Source: Magnaporthiopsis rhizophila
Lineage: Eukaryota; Ascomycota; Sordariomycetes; Magnaporthales; Magnaporthaceae
Reading direction: 5' to 3'
Length of the DNA stretch: 64,000 nt
Assembly (NCBI GenBank): GCA_003049465.1
Contig: PYSS01000032.1
Location: forward strand, 124,001 to 188,000
Of the stretch, positions 11,464 through 23,063 are shown piece by piece (positions within the stretch are counted from its first letter, which is position 1; every line of letters begins with the position of its first letter). The translations under genes and the position numbers were made by a program. The notes under the pieces were generated by a model. That model worked only from the letters and a program-made list of their open reading frames with translations, was not told the origin of the DNA and did not search any database.

Positions 11464-12494
11464 TGTTTTGCGATGATGGAAGGGCCGAAACGGGGCCGAA
11501 AGGGTGCTCTTTCCGAGTTTGATCAGCTCGATCGCCTTGCCAATTGACCGTCGAGGTTTTGCTCGCGAAATCGGGCAGCCTAGTGGCGATTGCCTCTCTG
11601 TTCCCGTCGGGCTCCCTCTCGCGCTGGAATTTGAGCGTGTTCGCCCCACTTGGACGCGTGGTCACGTGATCTAGCAATAGTCCGCTCATGACCACCCACT
11701 CACTTTGACATGCCAACAATAAAACCTCGTTTGGACATCATCGGCCCGCCGATTGTTCGAAGCTTTAAAAAGCTTGTGGGGTTGAACTGGAGGATAACCC
11801 TCCACATGTGATGCGTTCCATATATCAGGCTTGCAATACCTGGCGTCCTCCATCCGGGTTAATCGCGTTGAAGCGCCGTGACATATTTCATACTTGCCCA
11901 AGGCGCCTGCATGCCACCAAGGTGATCGTCACCTGGTATGAAGTCAGCCTGCTCCCCGTGCTCGCTTGGGACCCGCCGGAAAAAAAAATAATAATACAAA
12001 CGGTCTGCAGATAATCTCGTCAAAGGCGGTGTGGGCCGCTGTGCGATATGGGATACAAACGGCCGCCTCAGCCACCGCAACCGCCCGTTTTCACGACAAA
12101 CAGCGGACATGGGACAACAATTCCATAGCCTGGAGTCCCAGCCGATTAGCTCAACATGGCGGCAGACGGGTACTAGTGACACGGGTATGTTTGCTACCCG
12201 TCGAGTCGCCGGATGTGTCAACGACAAACGGAGACTTGGCTGCTCTGTGTTCCCCAAGAAACTGTTGTTTGCTTGACCTCCCACGTTGTAAGCCTGATTC
12301 CTGGGGCAGGCTTCAACCCAGCCATGGCTGCCTTATTTCTTCGTCGGTCCTTGTTCCTTGCTTCCTCTTAGTTTCTCCAATCTCTCAAGTCTTTCACAAT
12401 CCAGCCAAGGACTGCACTCCGCTGGCTGCCTCTGTCATAGCATTTCCTCTCCATCATCTCTGTGTTCCGAAGCTTCCTCAGGTGTCGAGAGACG
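11464..12494. promoter_or_regulatory. Divergent promoter region Sub1 / MYND-DUF4470
   Basis: About 1.03 kb between two divergent start codons. No coding signal is supported. It contains pyrimidine-rich stretches near 12340-12440 just before the plus-strand start. Confidence 0.5.
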
Positions 12495-14818
12495 ATGCCT
12501 CCCACCAACTCAGACGCGGCCGGCCCGGTCCATCAAAACCAACCTCCACACTTGGCCTGTGCCAATAACGGAAATATTGGCGAGACTGGTAGCGGCCCAT
12601 GCACCAACAAGGCCAAGAGCGTCTGCGGCCGCTGTGGGCTCGTTGCTGTAAGACATATCCTCGCAAAACAATCTACGGATGCTCGGCAAGTGGTGTGGTG
12701 ATGAATTATATAGTTGACCAGATTCTCCCTCGCCAAATCAGTACTGCGGCAATGTGTGCAAGAAGCAACACGCCCAGCAGCACAAGAAGGACTGCGAGTC
12801 TGAGCTGCTCAAGCCTGGCTGGCAGCCTGGCTGGACCAAGGAGGGTCGCGTGCCCTCCTTCATTGGCGGATCTCAGTTCGTCCCGTTTGGTTTCATGGGC
12901 GGGTTTCTATGGGGAAACGTCCCTGCCATCGACATCATCAAGCTTCGGGGCAACGAGGGGCCTGGCTTCAAGCAGGATCTGGACGTACTCTTCGCCGGTA
13001 TGTACCTGGTGTGGTACCTAAGTCGTACCTGTCTACCCAACCAACAGGCTTGGTCCTTCTTTGTGATATCCTCACTAACTACTTCCTATACATAGCCTCC
13101 GGGGACCTGCGCAACGTTGTCATGTCCATCAGCCAGCTGCCGGGAGAATACAAGCAAGCAGTGACCACGGTGATCAACGACAAGGCTCCCTACGTCCTTG
13201 CCCGTAACGCAATATTCCTGCTTATCTTTGCCACTGTCGAGGACAAGCACATGGCGGCCGACTGCGTCTTGCACATCTTCTACTCCGCCTTCATCACCAA
13301 GTCGCACATGGAGATCCTCAGCAGCAAGGTCCAGCCGCTGGTCCGCGAGGTGTGCGACAAGACCTCGGGCAAGAGTCCGGACGCGCTGCTGGCCAAAACT
13401 TGGATCTTTGGTGGCGCCCAACAAGGCACTACCGAAATCCGCCTGGTGCTCACGAGACGCCAGTGGCATGCCCTCCTCGCCATGGTCCAGGCGCCCAAGG
13501 ATCTCGGGCTGGCGCGGGCCAAGACCATTCGGGACAGGGTGGTCAACGCCCCCGAGCGGGTCGACTACAGGGAGCGCCACATGTTCTGCCAGCTCCCCAA
13601 CCTTCGCATGGGCTTTCACAAGTTCAGGGCCGACGGCATTCTTCTGCCGTTCGGGGCCTCGAGGGCCGACTTTGTCGTTCCGAATCCGTGAGTCCCTCAT
13701 ATCTCCCTCTGGGTTTGAGCCGCCGGGATAGGCCATCATTTCACAGTTCCGTGGGTCGCCGACTAACCCCAGCGGCGTACCTACCACCAGCACAATCTTT
13801 TATATGAAGGATATTTGGCCTATGAAGGACAGCGCGGATCCCTTGGAGGGCTGGTCCCTCCCCAAAATCCTCCAGTCGCAGAACGGCCCGGCCAGGGAAG
13901 ACACGTACGGCGCTCTCTACGAGTACGCTCTCGCTCGCTTCTGCGAGTTTCACGACCAGCTGGCGGTCCGGAAGCTCTCCTTTGAGCTGCACTGCGTCGA
14001 CGCCCGCCTCCTGAAGGATTTCGTTGGCGACAGGAAGTTCGATCGTATCGACGTATGTTTTTTTTTTTTTCTCGTTTCTTTCTATTTTCACTTTTCGGCT
14101 ACTGTAATCTGCCGGAAAAGTATTAAACGGCCCGTGGCTTTCTGCTAACGACTGGCCCGCCCGACAGACATCCAACATAGTGGACGAGAACTACGTCGGC
14201 ATCGATGACACTCTTCACGTCCTCGCGCCCCTGCTCAAGAGCACCGAGGTCAACAACAAGGCCACCATCGTGACACTCTTCCTCAATGCTGTACCTGCAA
14301 TGGTCGGAATGTTGGGGCCCGGATTCGCGCGATTGGAGTGCACCGAGTTGATCCCAAAAATCATGCCCTACATGTTCGAGTCTCCAGGATCGACCAGCCG
14401 CAACCCGTCCCCCAATCCGATGGTGGGCGGGCGTGATATGGCCGCATCTATAGTCCTGACTGACATTACCAAGGGCATGGCCAGGGACATGGATTTCTTC
14501 TTTGACCTGTAAGCAGCCCCTGATTCCATAAATCACCTGATAATCGCGCCGGCCGCGCGCCGGGCCAGCGACTGACAGAGCGCGGCGGTTCCCCGCAGGT
14601 ACATGTCCAGCCAGGGCTTCGATGTCGCTGGAGCTATGGCCGGCGTTGAGATGAAGAAGGGCAACACCATCGTGGAGAAGTGGCCGATGCGCTTTCCGTT
14701 CACCGGCGGCACACCTACTGCCAAGGCCAAGAAGGAGTTCGCTAGGCTGCTCGGGTCGGGCCACGTTGGCCATGAACGCTACGTTGAGTGGAGGGTCACC
14801 CGGGATTCTAAGGCGTAG
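12495..14818 (+). CDS. MYND zinc finger protein with DUF4470-type N-terminal region
   Basis: Six exons: 12495-12647, 12742-12997, 13096-13687, 13773-14052, 14168-14508 and 14599-14818, giving 613 residues. Residues about 31-75 form a zinc finger of MYND type with ligands in the order CANN, GPCT, VCGRC, YCGNVC, QHAQQH and DC; the finger is split by intron 1 between the second and third pairs. The following segment with GWQPGWTKEGR and the LWGNVPAIDIIKL motif matches the fungal DUF4470 region. The remainder is a large helical domain of unknown function. MYND fingers bind Pro-rich partner peptides. Intron 3 has a perfect GACTAAC branch site at 13761-13767. The stop is TAG with no open extension. 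Confidence 0.85.
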
Positions 14819-15142
14819 GCAAGCCCTTGGGGGCAGTACCATTCGCTGCCTCACGTAAGCCTGAAGATTAGACTTGACGAATGCGTGGGCGGACTGTCTT
14901 GAACGTTGTGGCACCGGAATTCGGCTAGGGAGCTGGCGATTAGGTAGGTACCTCTACTGAACTTCATGTGTAGCGAAGACGTAGTAAGTTTGCCGCAATG
15001 CAAAAAGTCCATCCTTTGAATCGAAATTGGCCAAGACCTTTTCTATTCATACCCCGCGATAAGCATCATTATCCAACAGTTGATTCAAACACATGTTGAT
15101 GTTGCGGATACAAAGTGGCAATGTAGCCATTACAGTGCAAGA
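14819..15142. other. Convergent 3' intergenic region
   Basis: Separates the stops of two convergent genes. It contains a TAGGTAGGTACCT element at 14941-14953 (see findings) and no gene. Confidence 0.5.
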
Positions 15143-16915
15143 TCAACGCGCTGGCGTCTTGGAGCCCTTGGCCACGCTCCCGAGCAGCTCAGCCCCGATC
15201 TCGGCAATCAACGCCATGCCCTTGAACTTGGCCTTCTTGCCCAGCACGGTCGTCTTTGCGTCGAGCGCCTTCATGAGATCGACCAGTTCGCTGTCGAGAG
15301 GCAACCTGTAGACGAGGTGGCCCAGCGCGAGCAGCATGCCCTCGAGCGCCTCGCGGGACTCTTCCTCCTGCGCGATGGCCTCGACCACGGACGCCGCCAA
15401 CTCTATCTGGTCGTCATCCGACAGCAGGTCGCCGCTATTGCTGTTGTTGCTGCCGCCTCCCCTTCGACCCGCGCCGTTGACGACCGCGACGTTGAACAGG
15501 ACCGAGGCGGCAGCGACGCGGACGCTGGTGTGGGCCTCGTCGAGGAAGCTGGAGGATATCAGCAAAATCACCTGCGACCTCAGTGCCGCGTGGCTCATGA
15601 TCGGGCCCCAGTAGAGCGTGCTGGAGAAGAGGTTGCAGGCGGCCTGCAGGGTGACGAGGCGCAGCGGGTACGGGCAGCTGCTGCCCAGGCCGTTGACGTG
15701 GATCAGGAGGGCGGTGACCGTCTTGTGATCCGGCTCCTCGGCGAAGCAGCCGCTGAGCCGCGGGTCGACGAGCCCGCAGCGTAATATGTCCACCAGCGGG
15801 AACAGCGAGTCGGGCGACAGCGACTCGACGGAGCTCGCGACGAAGGCGGAAAAGGCAGCGACGTCGGGGAGGTGGGCCTCGGCAGCCCCGTCCTTGGACC
15901 TCGTCTCGATGAACTTGACCACCCCCTGGACGGCCGGGTCGTCCCCCGCAGGCCCCATCTTGGCCAGGAGCTTGGGGAGCGGGGGCGCTTTCGTGAACAG
16001 AACCGGCTTGGGGTTCTCCTTGTGCAGGCTCGGCAGGCGCAGCGACTGGTGCGGGTGCCGCAGCCACGCCATCTGGACAAGGAGGCGGATGTTGCCCCTG
16101 AGCGCGCTGGCGTCGGCCCCCATCCAGCGGTTCTCCTGCTCGCCCTTGAGGAAGGTGATGAACGTCGGGGTCGCGGTGATGGCGTAGCGGGCAGCGACAT
16201 CCCGCACGATGGATATGTCGGCCTTGATCACGAGGCCCTTGTCCGCCACCTCCTCGGCAAGCTCATCGTAAAGCGGGTAGAGCATCCTGCAGGGCCCGCA
16301 CGTGGCCGAGGTGAAGAAGACGACGGCGCACGAGCTCCGCGCCTCGGCCAGGAGCGCGTCTAGGCCGCTGAGATTCGACACCTCACGGACCCTGAAAGAG
16401 GAGGCGGCGGCGCTGGAGCCGCCTGCCTGCTGGCCGTTTTGTATACCCAGGATGCCGCCGCCGTTCTGCTGCTTGCTCGCGCGCACCTGCTGGTCGAGGG
16501 CGGGCATGAGCATGCGGCCAAAGGGCGACTCGAGCACCTCGGCAGGCATGTTTATGATCTTGCCAGGGATGCCTTTGCCGACGAGGAAGGTGGCGAAGTC
16601 ATTGCTGAAATTATTACAGTTGTGCCGCCACAGGTTGTAAGCCTCGGGCGTGTAGACGGACCGTAGAGAGTCTAGATAGGTCTCGATGACGTCCATCGGC
16701 AGCTGCGTCGTCCCGAGTAGCTCTCGGTCGAGCGGGTTTCCGAGATGGGACGAGCCCGGCTTGATGGCGACGATGTGGCCGTCGTAAACGTACTCGAGGC
16801 CGTTGAGCAGGATCGAGGTGTGATAGATGGCGTCCAGCTGGAACCCCAGCATGCCAAGGCTCATCTGGCGCGCCATGCCTCCTGAGAGGTCATATATGAG
16901 CACGTGAACCTCCAT
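15143..16915 (-). CDS. PPPDE (DeSI-like) peptidase - thioredoxin - PUL domain protein
   Basis: A single 590-residue exon from the ATG at 16915. Residues 1-145 are a PPPDE domain with its catalytic His32 (AIYHTS) and Cys100 (RHNCNNFSND); such domains cleave SUMO or ubiquitin isopeptide bonds. Residues about 175-285 are a thioredoxin fold with CGPC at 206-209 and the cis-Pro of ATPTF at 250. From about residue 305 to the end lies an alpha-helical PUL domain, the module that in Ufd3/Doa1 and PLAA binds Cdc48/p97. The combination points to redox-linked deubiquitination or desumoylation coupled to Cdc48. Residues 145-175 are a Gly/Gln/Ala linker. All active-site residues are present, so it should be functional. 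Confidence 0.9.
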   Translation of the reverse strand: MEVHVLIYDLSGGMARQMSLGMLGFQLDAIYHTSILLNGLEYVYDGHIVAIKPGSSHLGNPLDRELLGTTQLPMDVIETYLDSLRSVYTPEAYNLWRHNCNNFSNDFATFLVGKGIPGKIINMPAEVLESPFGRMLMPALDQQVRASKQQNGGGILGIQNGQQAGGSSAAASSFRVREVSNLSGLDALLAEARSSCAVVFFTSATCGPCRMLYPLYDELAEEVADKGLVIKADISIVRDVAARYAITATPTFITFLKGEQENRWMGADASALRGNIRLLVQMAWLRHPHQSLRLPSLHKENPKPVLFTKAPPLPKLLAKMGPAGDDPAVQGVVKFIETRSKDGAAEAHLPDVAAFSAFVASSVESLSPDSLFPLVDILRCGLVDPRLSGCFAEEPDHKTVTALLIHVNGLGSSCPYPLRLVTLQAACNLFSSTLYWGPIMSHAALRSQVILLISSSFLDEAHTSVRVAAASVLFNVAVVNGAGRRGGGSNNSNSGDLLSDDDQIELAASVVEAIAQEEESREALEGMLLALGHLVYRLPLDSELVDLMKALDAKTTVLGKKAKFKGMALIAEIGAELLGSVAKGSKTPAR

Positions 16916-17573
16916 CGCCGAGACGGAGTGTCGGAGGGTTGCGGCAAATCGATGTAGTGGGCGATGTTGCCGTTTGTTGGACTTGGGAGGTGCCGCGAAA
17001 TGGCCTCAATCTGGCTTGGCCCAACGAATGAGACCTGGCTGGATAGAATGAGCTCACTGATTAGAGAAATTATCTCTCTGATCCCAAGAAATGAATGCGT
17101 GTTAGGAGGGTCTGCATGTTTAATAAAGGGAGGACGCCTTTTTCCAAGAATTCCAAGAGCTTCCGTGAGATCCGAGATCAACGGCTGTGGTTTTGAATCT
17201 GGTGCCCTGAATTCGCCACGTACAGCGGCTTCTACCTAAATCCGCAAACAGCACCGCTATAAAACTGAGAGCACGGGGCTGAGCATGACGCACGCTGCCT
17301 GCCTAGCTCGCGCCGCGAAAAGATACTACAAACAACTTGAATACAAGAACATAAACATGCGTATCATATTCCACTATAAATTATCCTAGTGATTAGAGGA
17401 GTCGTTGGAAGGCAGGTGGTGCGTGTATTCCATGCCATGACGTCCTTCCATTGTTGTCGTATTCAATCCTTGCCAGCCCCGCAACCCAACCACTGCTCGT
17501 CAACAAGTCCGTACCATTCAAGCTCAGTCAGAGTCGACTGCCGCTCCATCCCTCGCATCCGTCCTTCCCCTCG
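16916..17573. other. Intergenic region
   Basis: Promoter side of the PPPDE gene and 3' side of the next minus-strand gene. No gene supported. Confidence 0.5.
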
Positions 17574-17882
17574 TCACAATGCGTCCACAATCGCCTGGTG
17601 GTAGTGCAAGAATTCATCCACATCGCTTGAGGAGGAGCTTGCCCGGAAGAAAAGACAGCGCGCGTTCCCGAAGTGGAGGTAGTAACCATGCGGCCCGAGC
17701 GAGACGGGGTTGCCGCTGGACCTTGCGAGCGAGAGGAACTCTTGGAACTGTACTGGCTGGCACACGTCGGGCCAGAGATGCGCTAGGCTGGTCGGGTGAG
17801 AGTTCACGGCCGGGACAAAGAAGCTGGTGGTGAGCAGGAGTGTCCCGACGAGGAACGAGGCGAAGAAAGCTGGACGAAGCAT
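17574..17882 (-). CDS. Short secreted protein, hypothetical
   Basis: A 102-residue open frame starting at the ATG at 17882 begins with two charged or polar residues, then a hydrophobic stretch (FFASFLVGTLLLTTSFFVPA) ending before NSHP, a good signal peptide. The mature part of about 75 residues has two cysteines, a GPHGYYLHFGNARC segment and a Ser run. No family is recognised. No intron is needed. The evidence is only the signal peptide and open frame, so it could be spurious. Confidence 0.4.
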   Translation of the reverse strand: MLRPAFFASFLVGTLLLTTSFFVPAVNSHPTSLAHLWPDVCQPVQFQEFLSLARSSGNPVSLGPHGYYLHFGNARCLFFRASSSSSDVDEFLHYHQAIVDAL

Positions 17883-19298
17883 GTCGGCTGGCAGGCGTTG
17901 GATCTACACCTCGATCGATGAGATAGCGTTGGTTGTTGTACAGGAGGTAGTAGTAGTGGCTCCAAGTAAACTTGGATATGCTTGCGCCGGCCTGTTCAAG
18001 TGTTGCCCCTTTTCTGTTTCGGTATTGGTGGTATTGTTATGGACGCAGGGCTGGGGCGTAGCCAGAGGGAGCAACGGCGTCTCGAATCAAGAGGAAGGGA
18101 GGACAGCCAACGTCAGTCAGGTCGGGACCGGATGGTCCAGCATTTGAATGTCTACGTGCCCGTCATAGCTTCCTGTCGAGGCCTTCCACGGCCTGAGCGG
18201 CCGTTTACTGCGTCGCACCACCTTCGAGGGTGGGTGCCCAGTCAGAACCCGTGCGTGACGCCGACCAGCGCATTAGAGGCAAAATAGCCTTTTGTTTGCG
18301 GCTGAAAAAGATGCGATCCTTGGCACCAAGCACCTATCTAGGTCTCTGTCAAGCGTGGAAGCGTAATGCCGCGCAGTGGGTGTGTATATAGTATATCCGC
18401 ATATCACGGCAGTAGCATGCATGGCCTTGCAAGCAAGAAAAGCAATGCGCCAGCTTGGCCGAGGTGTTTTTGCCTGCTCGGCGGTGGGCTTGCGCTCGAG
18501 GCCTGCATCTGGGCAGGATTTACATAATGGATTCGGGCCGCCAAATTGGTCAGTCGCTCGGTTCTCTCTGGTGTTGGCAGAGTCTGTGCCGGGAATCCGT
18601 TCGCCATTCTGGATCGTCATGTTCCTTGTACGCGCGCTCTTGGACAAAAACCGTAAAGCCGTCTGTGCAGCCGTGCATACAAAAGACGGGGTTGCGCTGA
18701 GCTGACGACGGCTGCATGGAAATGAATTAAAGACGGAAACTTCAGATAAAGTTGTAAGCATCGACCAGCACCAGCGCCACCACTCTTCTTGGTGGGTGGC
18801 ACTGGTGGGCGGCCTTGGCTGCGGTGACCCCCACCTCTGCCAAATTCTCAAGACGCCATTGGCCCAAGACGGACCCACTACAGCGGCCTTCAAGGGGCTC
18901 CAGATTGACAGGGAAGTCACGTAACAGCAAAGAACTGGGCCAGTCAAAGATCCGAACTGAAGACCGCCCGCCAGCTGTGGATGGATGGCTAGGATTATTG
19001 ATTGAAATCTTCGACGTGTGGTCTTTTGGAGCTTCCCCCTTTTTCGATCTGATCTGTCAGTCAAAAGAGGGTGTCCTGTTCTAGCAAACCGTACTCGATG
19101 CAGTCGTAAGGACGAATCCTCCCACTCCTAACTCGTCTTTGTGTCCACCGTTTCTGCGCGTCTGCCCTCGGGGTTGCCTTTTTCTAGTCTCTCGTTCACC
19201 TCCCTTTTTTCCCCTTCTGTACTTTTGTTTTAGTGGCTAGTTGAGGGATGCGTCCACTTGGCCTCGCATCCTCGACCCCATACCGCCAGTAATTTGAC
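17883..19298. other. Intergenic region of 1.4 kb upstream of GDA1
   Basis: Open frames here, including a 263-codon one on the minus strand, have no protein character. The final 200 bases are T/C-rich, as in fungal core promoters and leaders. Confidence 0.5.
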
Positions 19299-21187
19299 AT
19301 GCGCAGAACATCAGTTTCATTACCAACCAACAATAGAGTCGCCCGCGATCCTCACGAGAAACGCGCCCGATACGACCACAACCAACGCGAGGTCAGCATC
19401 CTGGAGCAATTCGCGGTGACCATGAACCAAGCCCGGCAGGCGCGATGGTTTAAGATCGTCGCTGTCCTGACCGGTGTCTTGTTTCTGGTCTTCTTCCTGA
19501 CGCCCTCGGGCATGGAGCTTCCCCTTAGGGGAATGGGAGGAGGAGGAGGATCGGGAAGAGGAGATGGAGGTAGAACAGGTATGTTGCGAAGCGCCACGTT
19601 GCCTCTGGATCCAGCTCAAATCGGGTCACGTTTGTGCGACATGCGCGACACCGGCAAGGAAAGTCCGTTAACACCCCGCGGTTCTCTCAGTGCCAGTCTC
19701 GAGGCCAGCGTCTGGCGGCGCCGGCCAGGGCCAGGCCCCCACCGACTCGTCGTATGGCACCTCCAAGTGCGCCAAGTCCTTCTCCAAGGACAAACCCATC
19801 ATTCAGTACGTCCTCATGGTCGACGCTGGCAGCACCGGCTCGCGCATCCACGTCTACAAGTTCAACAACTGCGGCGCCGCCCCGGAGCTCGAGAGCGAAC
19901 TCTTCGAGCAGACGGCCAAGAAGGAGGGCGGCAGCGGCCTCAGCGCCTACCCCAACGACCCCGAGGCCGCGGCCAAGAGCCTGGACGTTCTGCTGGACAA
20001 GGCCATGAAGGAGGTTCCCGACAAGCTCAAGTCGTGCTCGCCCATCGCCGTCAAGGCCACGGCCGGCCTGCGCCTCCTCGGCAAGGAGAAGAGCGACAAG
20101 ATCCTGGCGGCGGTGCGCAAGCACCTCGAGAACGACTACCCCTTCCCGGTGGTTGCGGGCGATAGCGGCGTCTCTATCATGGACGGCAAGGATGAGGCCA
20201 TCTACGCTTGGGTCACCGTCAACTACCTGCTGGGCAAGATCGGCGGCCCCGACCGTAGCGAGACGGCGGCTGTGCTCGACCTCGGCGGCGGCTCAACCCA
20301 GATCGTGTTCGAGCCGACCTTCAAGGGTGCCCCGCACGGTGGGATGCCCGAGAAGCTGGCCGAGGGCGACCACAAGTACGCGCTCGACTTTGGCGGCCGC
20401 AAGTTTGAGCTGTACCAGCACTCGCACCTGGGCTACGGCCTCATGAGCGCCCGCGAGGCCATCTTCAAGACACTCGTCGACGACATCCACCAGGCCAAGA
20501 AGGACGACCGGAGCTGGCTCAACGCGCCCGTCGTCAACCCCTGCTTCGGCGCCGGCATGACCAAGACCATCAAGGTCAAGCTCGGCGAGGGCCACGCCCT
20601 CGGCAAGGAGATGGAGATCAACATGACGGGCCCCAAGGCCGCCGCCCCGGCCCAGTGCCGCGCCCTGGCCGAGAAGGTGCTCAAGAAGGACGCCGAGTGC
20701 AAGCTCGCCCCTTGCTCCTTCAACGGTGTCCACCAGCCGTCGATTGCTAAGACCTTCGCCAAGGAGGACATCTACTTCCTGTCCTACTTCACCGACCGCG
20801 CCCAGGCCCTCGGCATGCCCGAGTCCTTCTCGCTCAAGGAGATGCGCGACCTGGCCGACGTCGTGTGCGGCGGCAAGGAGGCCTGGGGCGTCTTCCAGGG
20901 CGTCAAGGGCGCCCTCGAAGAGCTCGACGGTCGCCCCGAGTACTGCCTCGATCTCAACTTCATGCTGGCCCTCGTCCACACCGGCTACGAGATGCCCATC
21001 GACCGCGAGATCAAGGTCGCCAAGAAGATCAAGGACAACGAGCTCGGCTGGTGCTTGGGAGCCAGGTACGTCTGCTACGTTTCCATTCTAATGCTTACAC
21101 ACACGCTAACCATTTCCTGTTTTCTATAGTCTCCCGCTTCTGGCAAAGGGATCCGGATGGACCTGCAAGATTTCCGAGATTCACTAA
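19299..21187 (+). CDS. GDA1: Golgi guanosine diphosphatase (GDA1/CD39 family)
   Basis: Three exons: 19299-19578, 19691-21065 and 21130-21187, giving 570 residues. Residues 50-67 form a single signal-anchor helix behind a basic N-terminus, giving a type II Golgi protein with a lumenal catalytic domain. Apyrase conserved regions are clear: DAGSTGSR at 138-145, KATAGLR at about 215-221 and LDLGGGSTQ at about 289-297. The enzyme hydrolyses GDP to GMP in the Golgi lumen, which drives exchange for GDP-mannose and so supports mannosylation. A Gly-rich linker lies between anchor and domain, where intron 1 sits. The last exon encodes only about 19 residues, ending in a hydrophobic patch and KISEIH. 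Confidence 0.93.
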
Positions 21188-21523
21188 TCAAATCGAGGCG
21201 CCATACACCGCCCGCCGCCCGCCACGAAGCCGGATTCCCACAACACTTTTGGTGGCAACAACAAATAGACTTGTTTCGCCGGATGCTAGAGCTTGTTTTA
21301 CGCGGCGTTTTTGCTTGTCCATTTTGTAGCATTAAAAGAGGGGGTCCATAAGGAAACTCCCCTTGCAAGATCCGTTTCCATAAACTGATACCAAATATCG
21401 AGATGTGATCTCTTTCTAAACCGCTCTAAACCGCGATACAAAGTCGAGCCTGGCCAGGTACGGCAGACAGCCCTTGCAACGCGCCCACATATGCAGGATG
21501 GCTGTTTGTATCATAGGCTCATG
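21188..21523. other. Convergent 3' intergenic region
   Basis: Between the stops of GDA1 and the MoxR-like gene. No gene seen. Confidence 0.5.
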
Positions 21524-22066
21524 TCATAGTGGCGGTGTGACCATCGATAGAACGTCGTCCATGACTTCCTCCGGCCCCATCTCCTCCAGCATGGCCTCGA
21601 TGGCGGCAAGCTCGCTGCCCCACTGCATGCTCCGCTCCTTAGACGGTTGGACGATGCGTATCCGGTGGAGATAGATCTTCTTGGCCGCCATGGCCACCAG
21701 GGACGGCGTAACGTAGTCGAGGCGGTGCAGAGCGGCCATGCACCTTGCCAGGCGCTCAAAGTGCCTGGTGGAGGTCGGGGTCACGCCGCCGGCCACGGCG
21801 CGGTGCACGCGCAAGAAAGACGCGATGTTCATGAGGTAGCGGAGCACGTCGATGTCGATCTGGACCTCCTGGCTGGCCCTTGCTAGGGAACCAATGTCCT
21901 GTTTGTTCGTTCGTGATGGCGTGAAAGTCAATAACCAGGATTTGCGCGCGTCACCGAACAAAAAAAAAAAAAAAAAAGGATAACTTACAGCCTCCGAGAG
22001 CAAAGGCTCATCGGTCTTCTGTGTGCCGTCACGCCCCCCCAGACCTGCACCAGCAGCCTCCGCTTC

Positions 22067-22103
<37 letters not shown>

Positions 22104-23063
22104 TCCTCCTCCTCCTCCTCCTCCTCCTCCTCCTCCTCCTCTAGGTTCACAAAGCCGTCCTCCGGGTCGTGCCAATGAGCCATGTAGAAGTGGTCGTTGA
22201 GGTGGGGCGTGACGTGGGCGCGGCCGCCAGACCGGGCCTCGAGGGCGGCAACGAGCAGGAATGGCTTGGGGGTGGCCTGGACAGCGGTGCGGGTGAAAAT
22301 GCGGCGAGTGCGCAGCAGCTCGAGAGCCTGGATCTGCACGGCGCGGGGAGCCCGGTCGAGGCCGCGCGCGATGACCACGTTTGCTATGGCGCCCGGCCCC
22401 GGGACCGGGTGCAGCCTGCCGCTGCCATTGTTGCTGCTGTTGGCGCTGCTGTGGTTGATGTTCCTGTTGTTGTGGTGTCCCGAAGATATGGACGGCGAGA
22501 GCAGCGGGGGCTGGACGGCCGGTGGGGTCAGCAGTCCGCCGGCGCCGGCGGCGGTGCCCGCAGGGCGGAGGACCTGTGAGGCGCCGGAGAGGAAGCACGA
22601 GTCACTGCGGGCGTACGGCGAGCCGGAACCGGAGCCTGGCGGGATGCCGGTGCGGGCGGTCGCGGACGAGGAGGACTGGCTTGGCAAGAGGAGGCCGGTG
22701 GCGAAATCCTCGAGCGTGGTGTGCGGGCCGCACTCGACGATGACGGACTTGAGGCCGAAGGTGCGCGAGGATATCTGTGTATTTTTTCGAAGGGTTATTC
22801 CCTGCTCTTCTTGCTCCTCTGACTGTTTGCGTTGTTTGCGTGTTTTGGCGGCCCCCCATGATGCGTGGTACGGCAATGGGGAAGCGGACACCTAAATCGG
22901 AGGGCATCCCGAAACGTACTAGTTGGAGCTCCGCGACGAGATCGTCCAGAGCCTCGGGCGGTGTGCTGATCAGGCAGTTCTCGCGGCTGACGAGACAAAG
23001 CAGGGCGGCGAGCTCCAGGTCGCTGAGACTGTGCACCCTATCCAGCAGCTCCTCATCCGCCAT
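21524..23063 (-). CDS. MoxR / magnesium-chelatase-like AAA-related protein, lacking a visible Walker A
   Basis: Three exons, all phase 0: 23063-22920, 22774-21989 and 21898-21524, giving 434 residues. The start is the ATG at 23063; the frame is open further upstream but has no other ATG. The N-terminus (LSDLELAALLCLVSREN, then VIVECGPHTTLEDFATGLLL) and the C-terminal helical lid (IDIDVLRYLMNIASFLRVHR) resemble fungal proteins annotated as magnesium chelatase or MoxR ATPase. A middle segment (ELLRTRRIFTRTAVQ, then PFLLVAALE) fits the sensor-1 region. I find no GxxGxGKS/T loop or Walker B, so ATP hydrolysis is doubtful. A disordered insert carries runs of about 15 Glu and 10 Gln. It is divergent to YPT7. 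Confidence 0.75.
22070..22142. repeat. Compound trinucleotide microsatellite (CTG)n-(CTC)n
   Basis: About ten CTG units followed by about fourteen TCC/CTC units. On the coding (minus) strand it encodes a poly-Glu run followed by poly-Gln inside the MoxR-like protein, so length changes would stay in frame. Confidence 0.95.

Noticed and set aside
18273..19064. 263-codon open frame on the minus strand upstream of GDA1
   Set aside because: Composition and hydrophobicity are random and no homologous motif or splice structure is visible.
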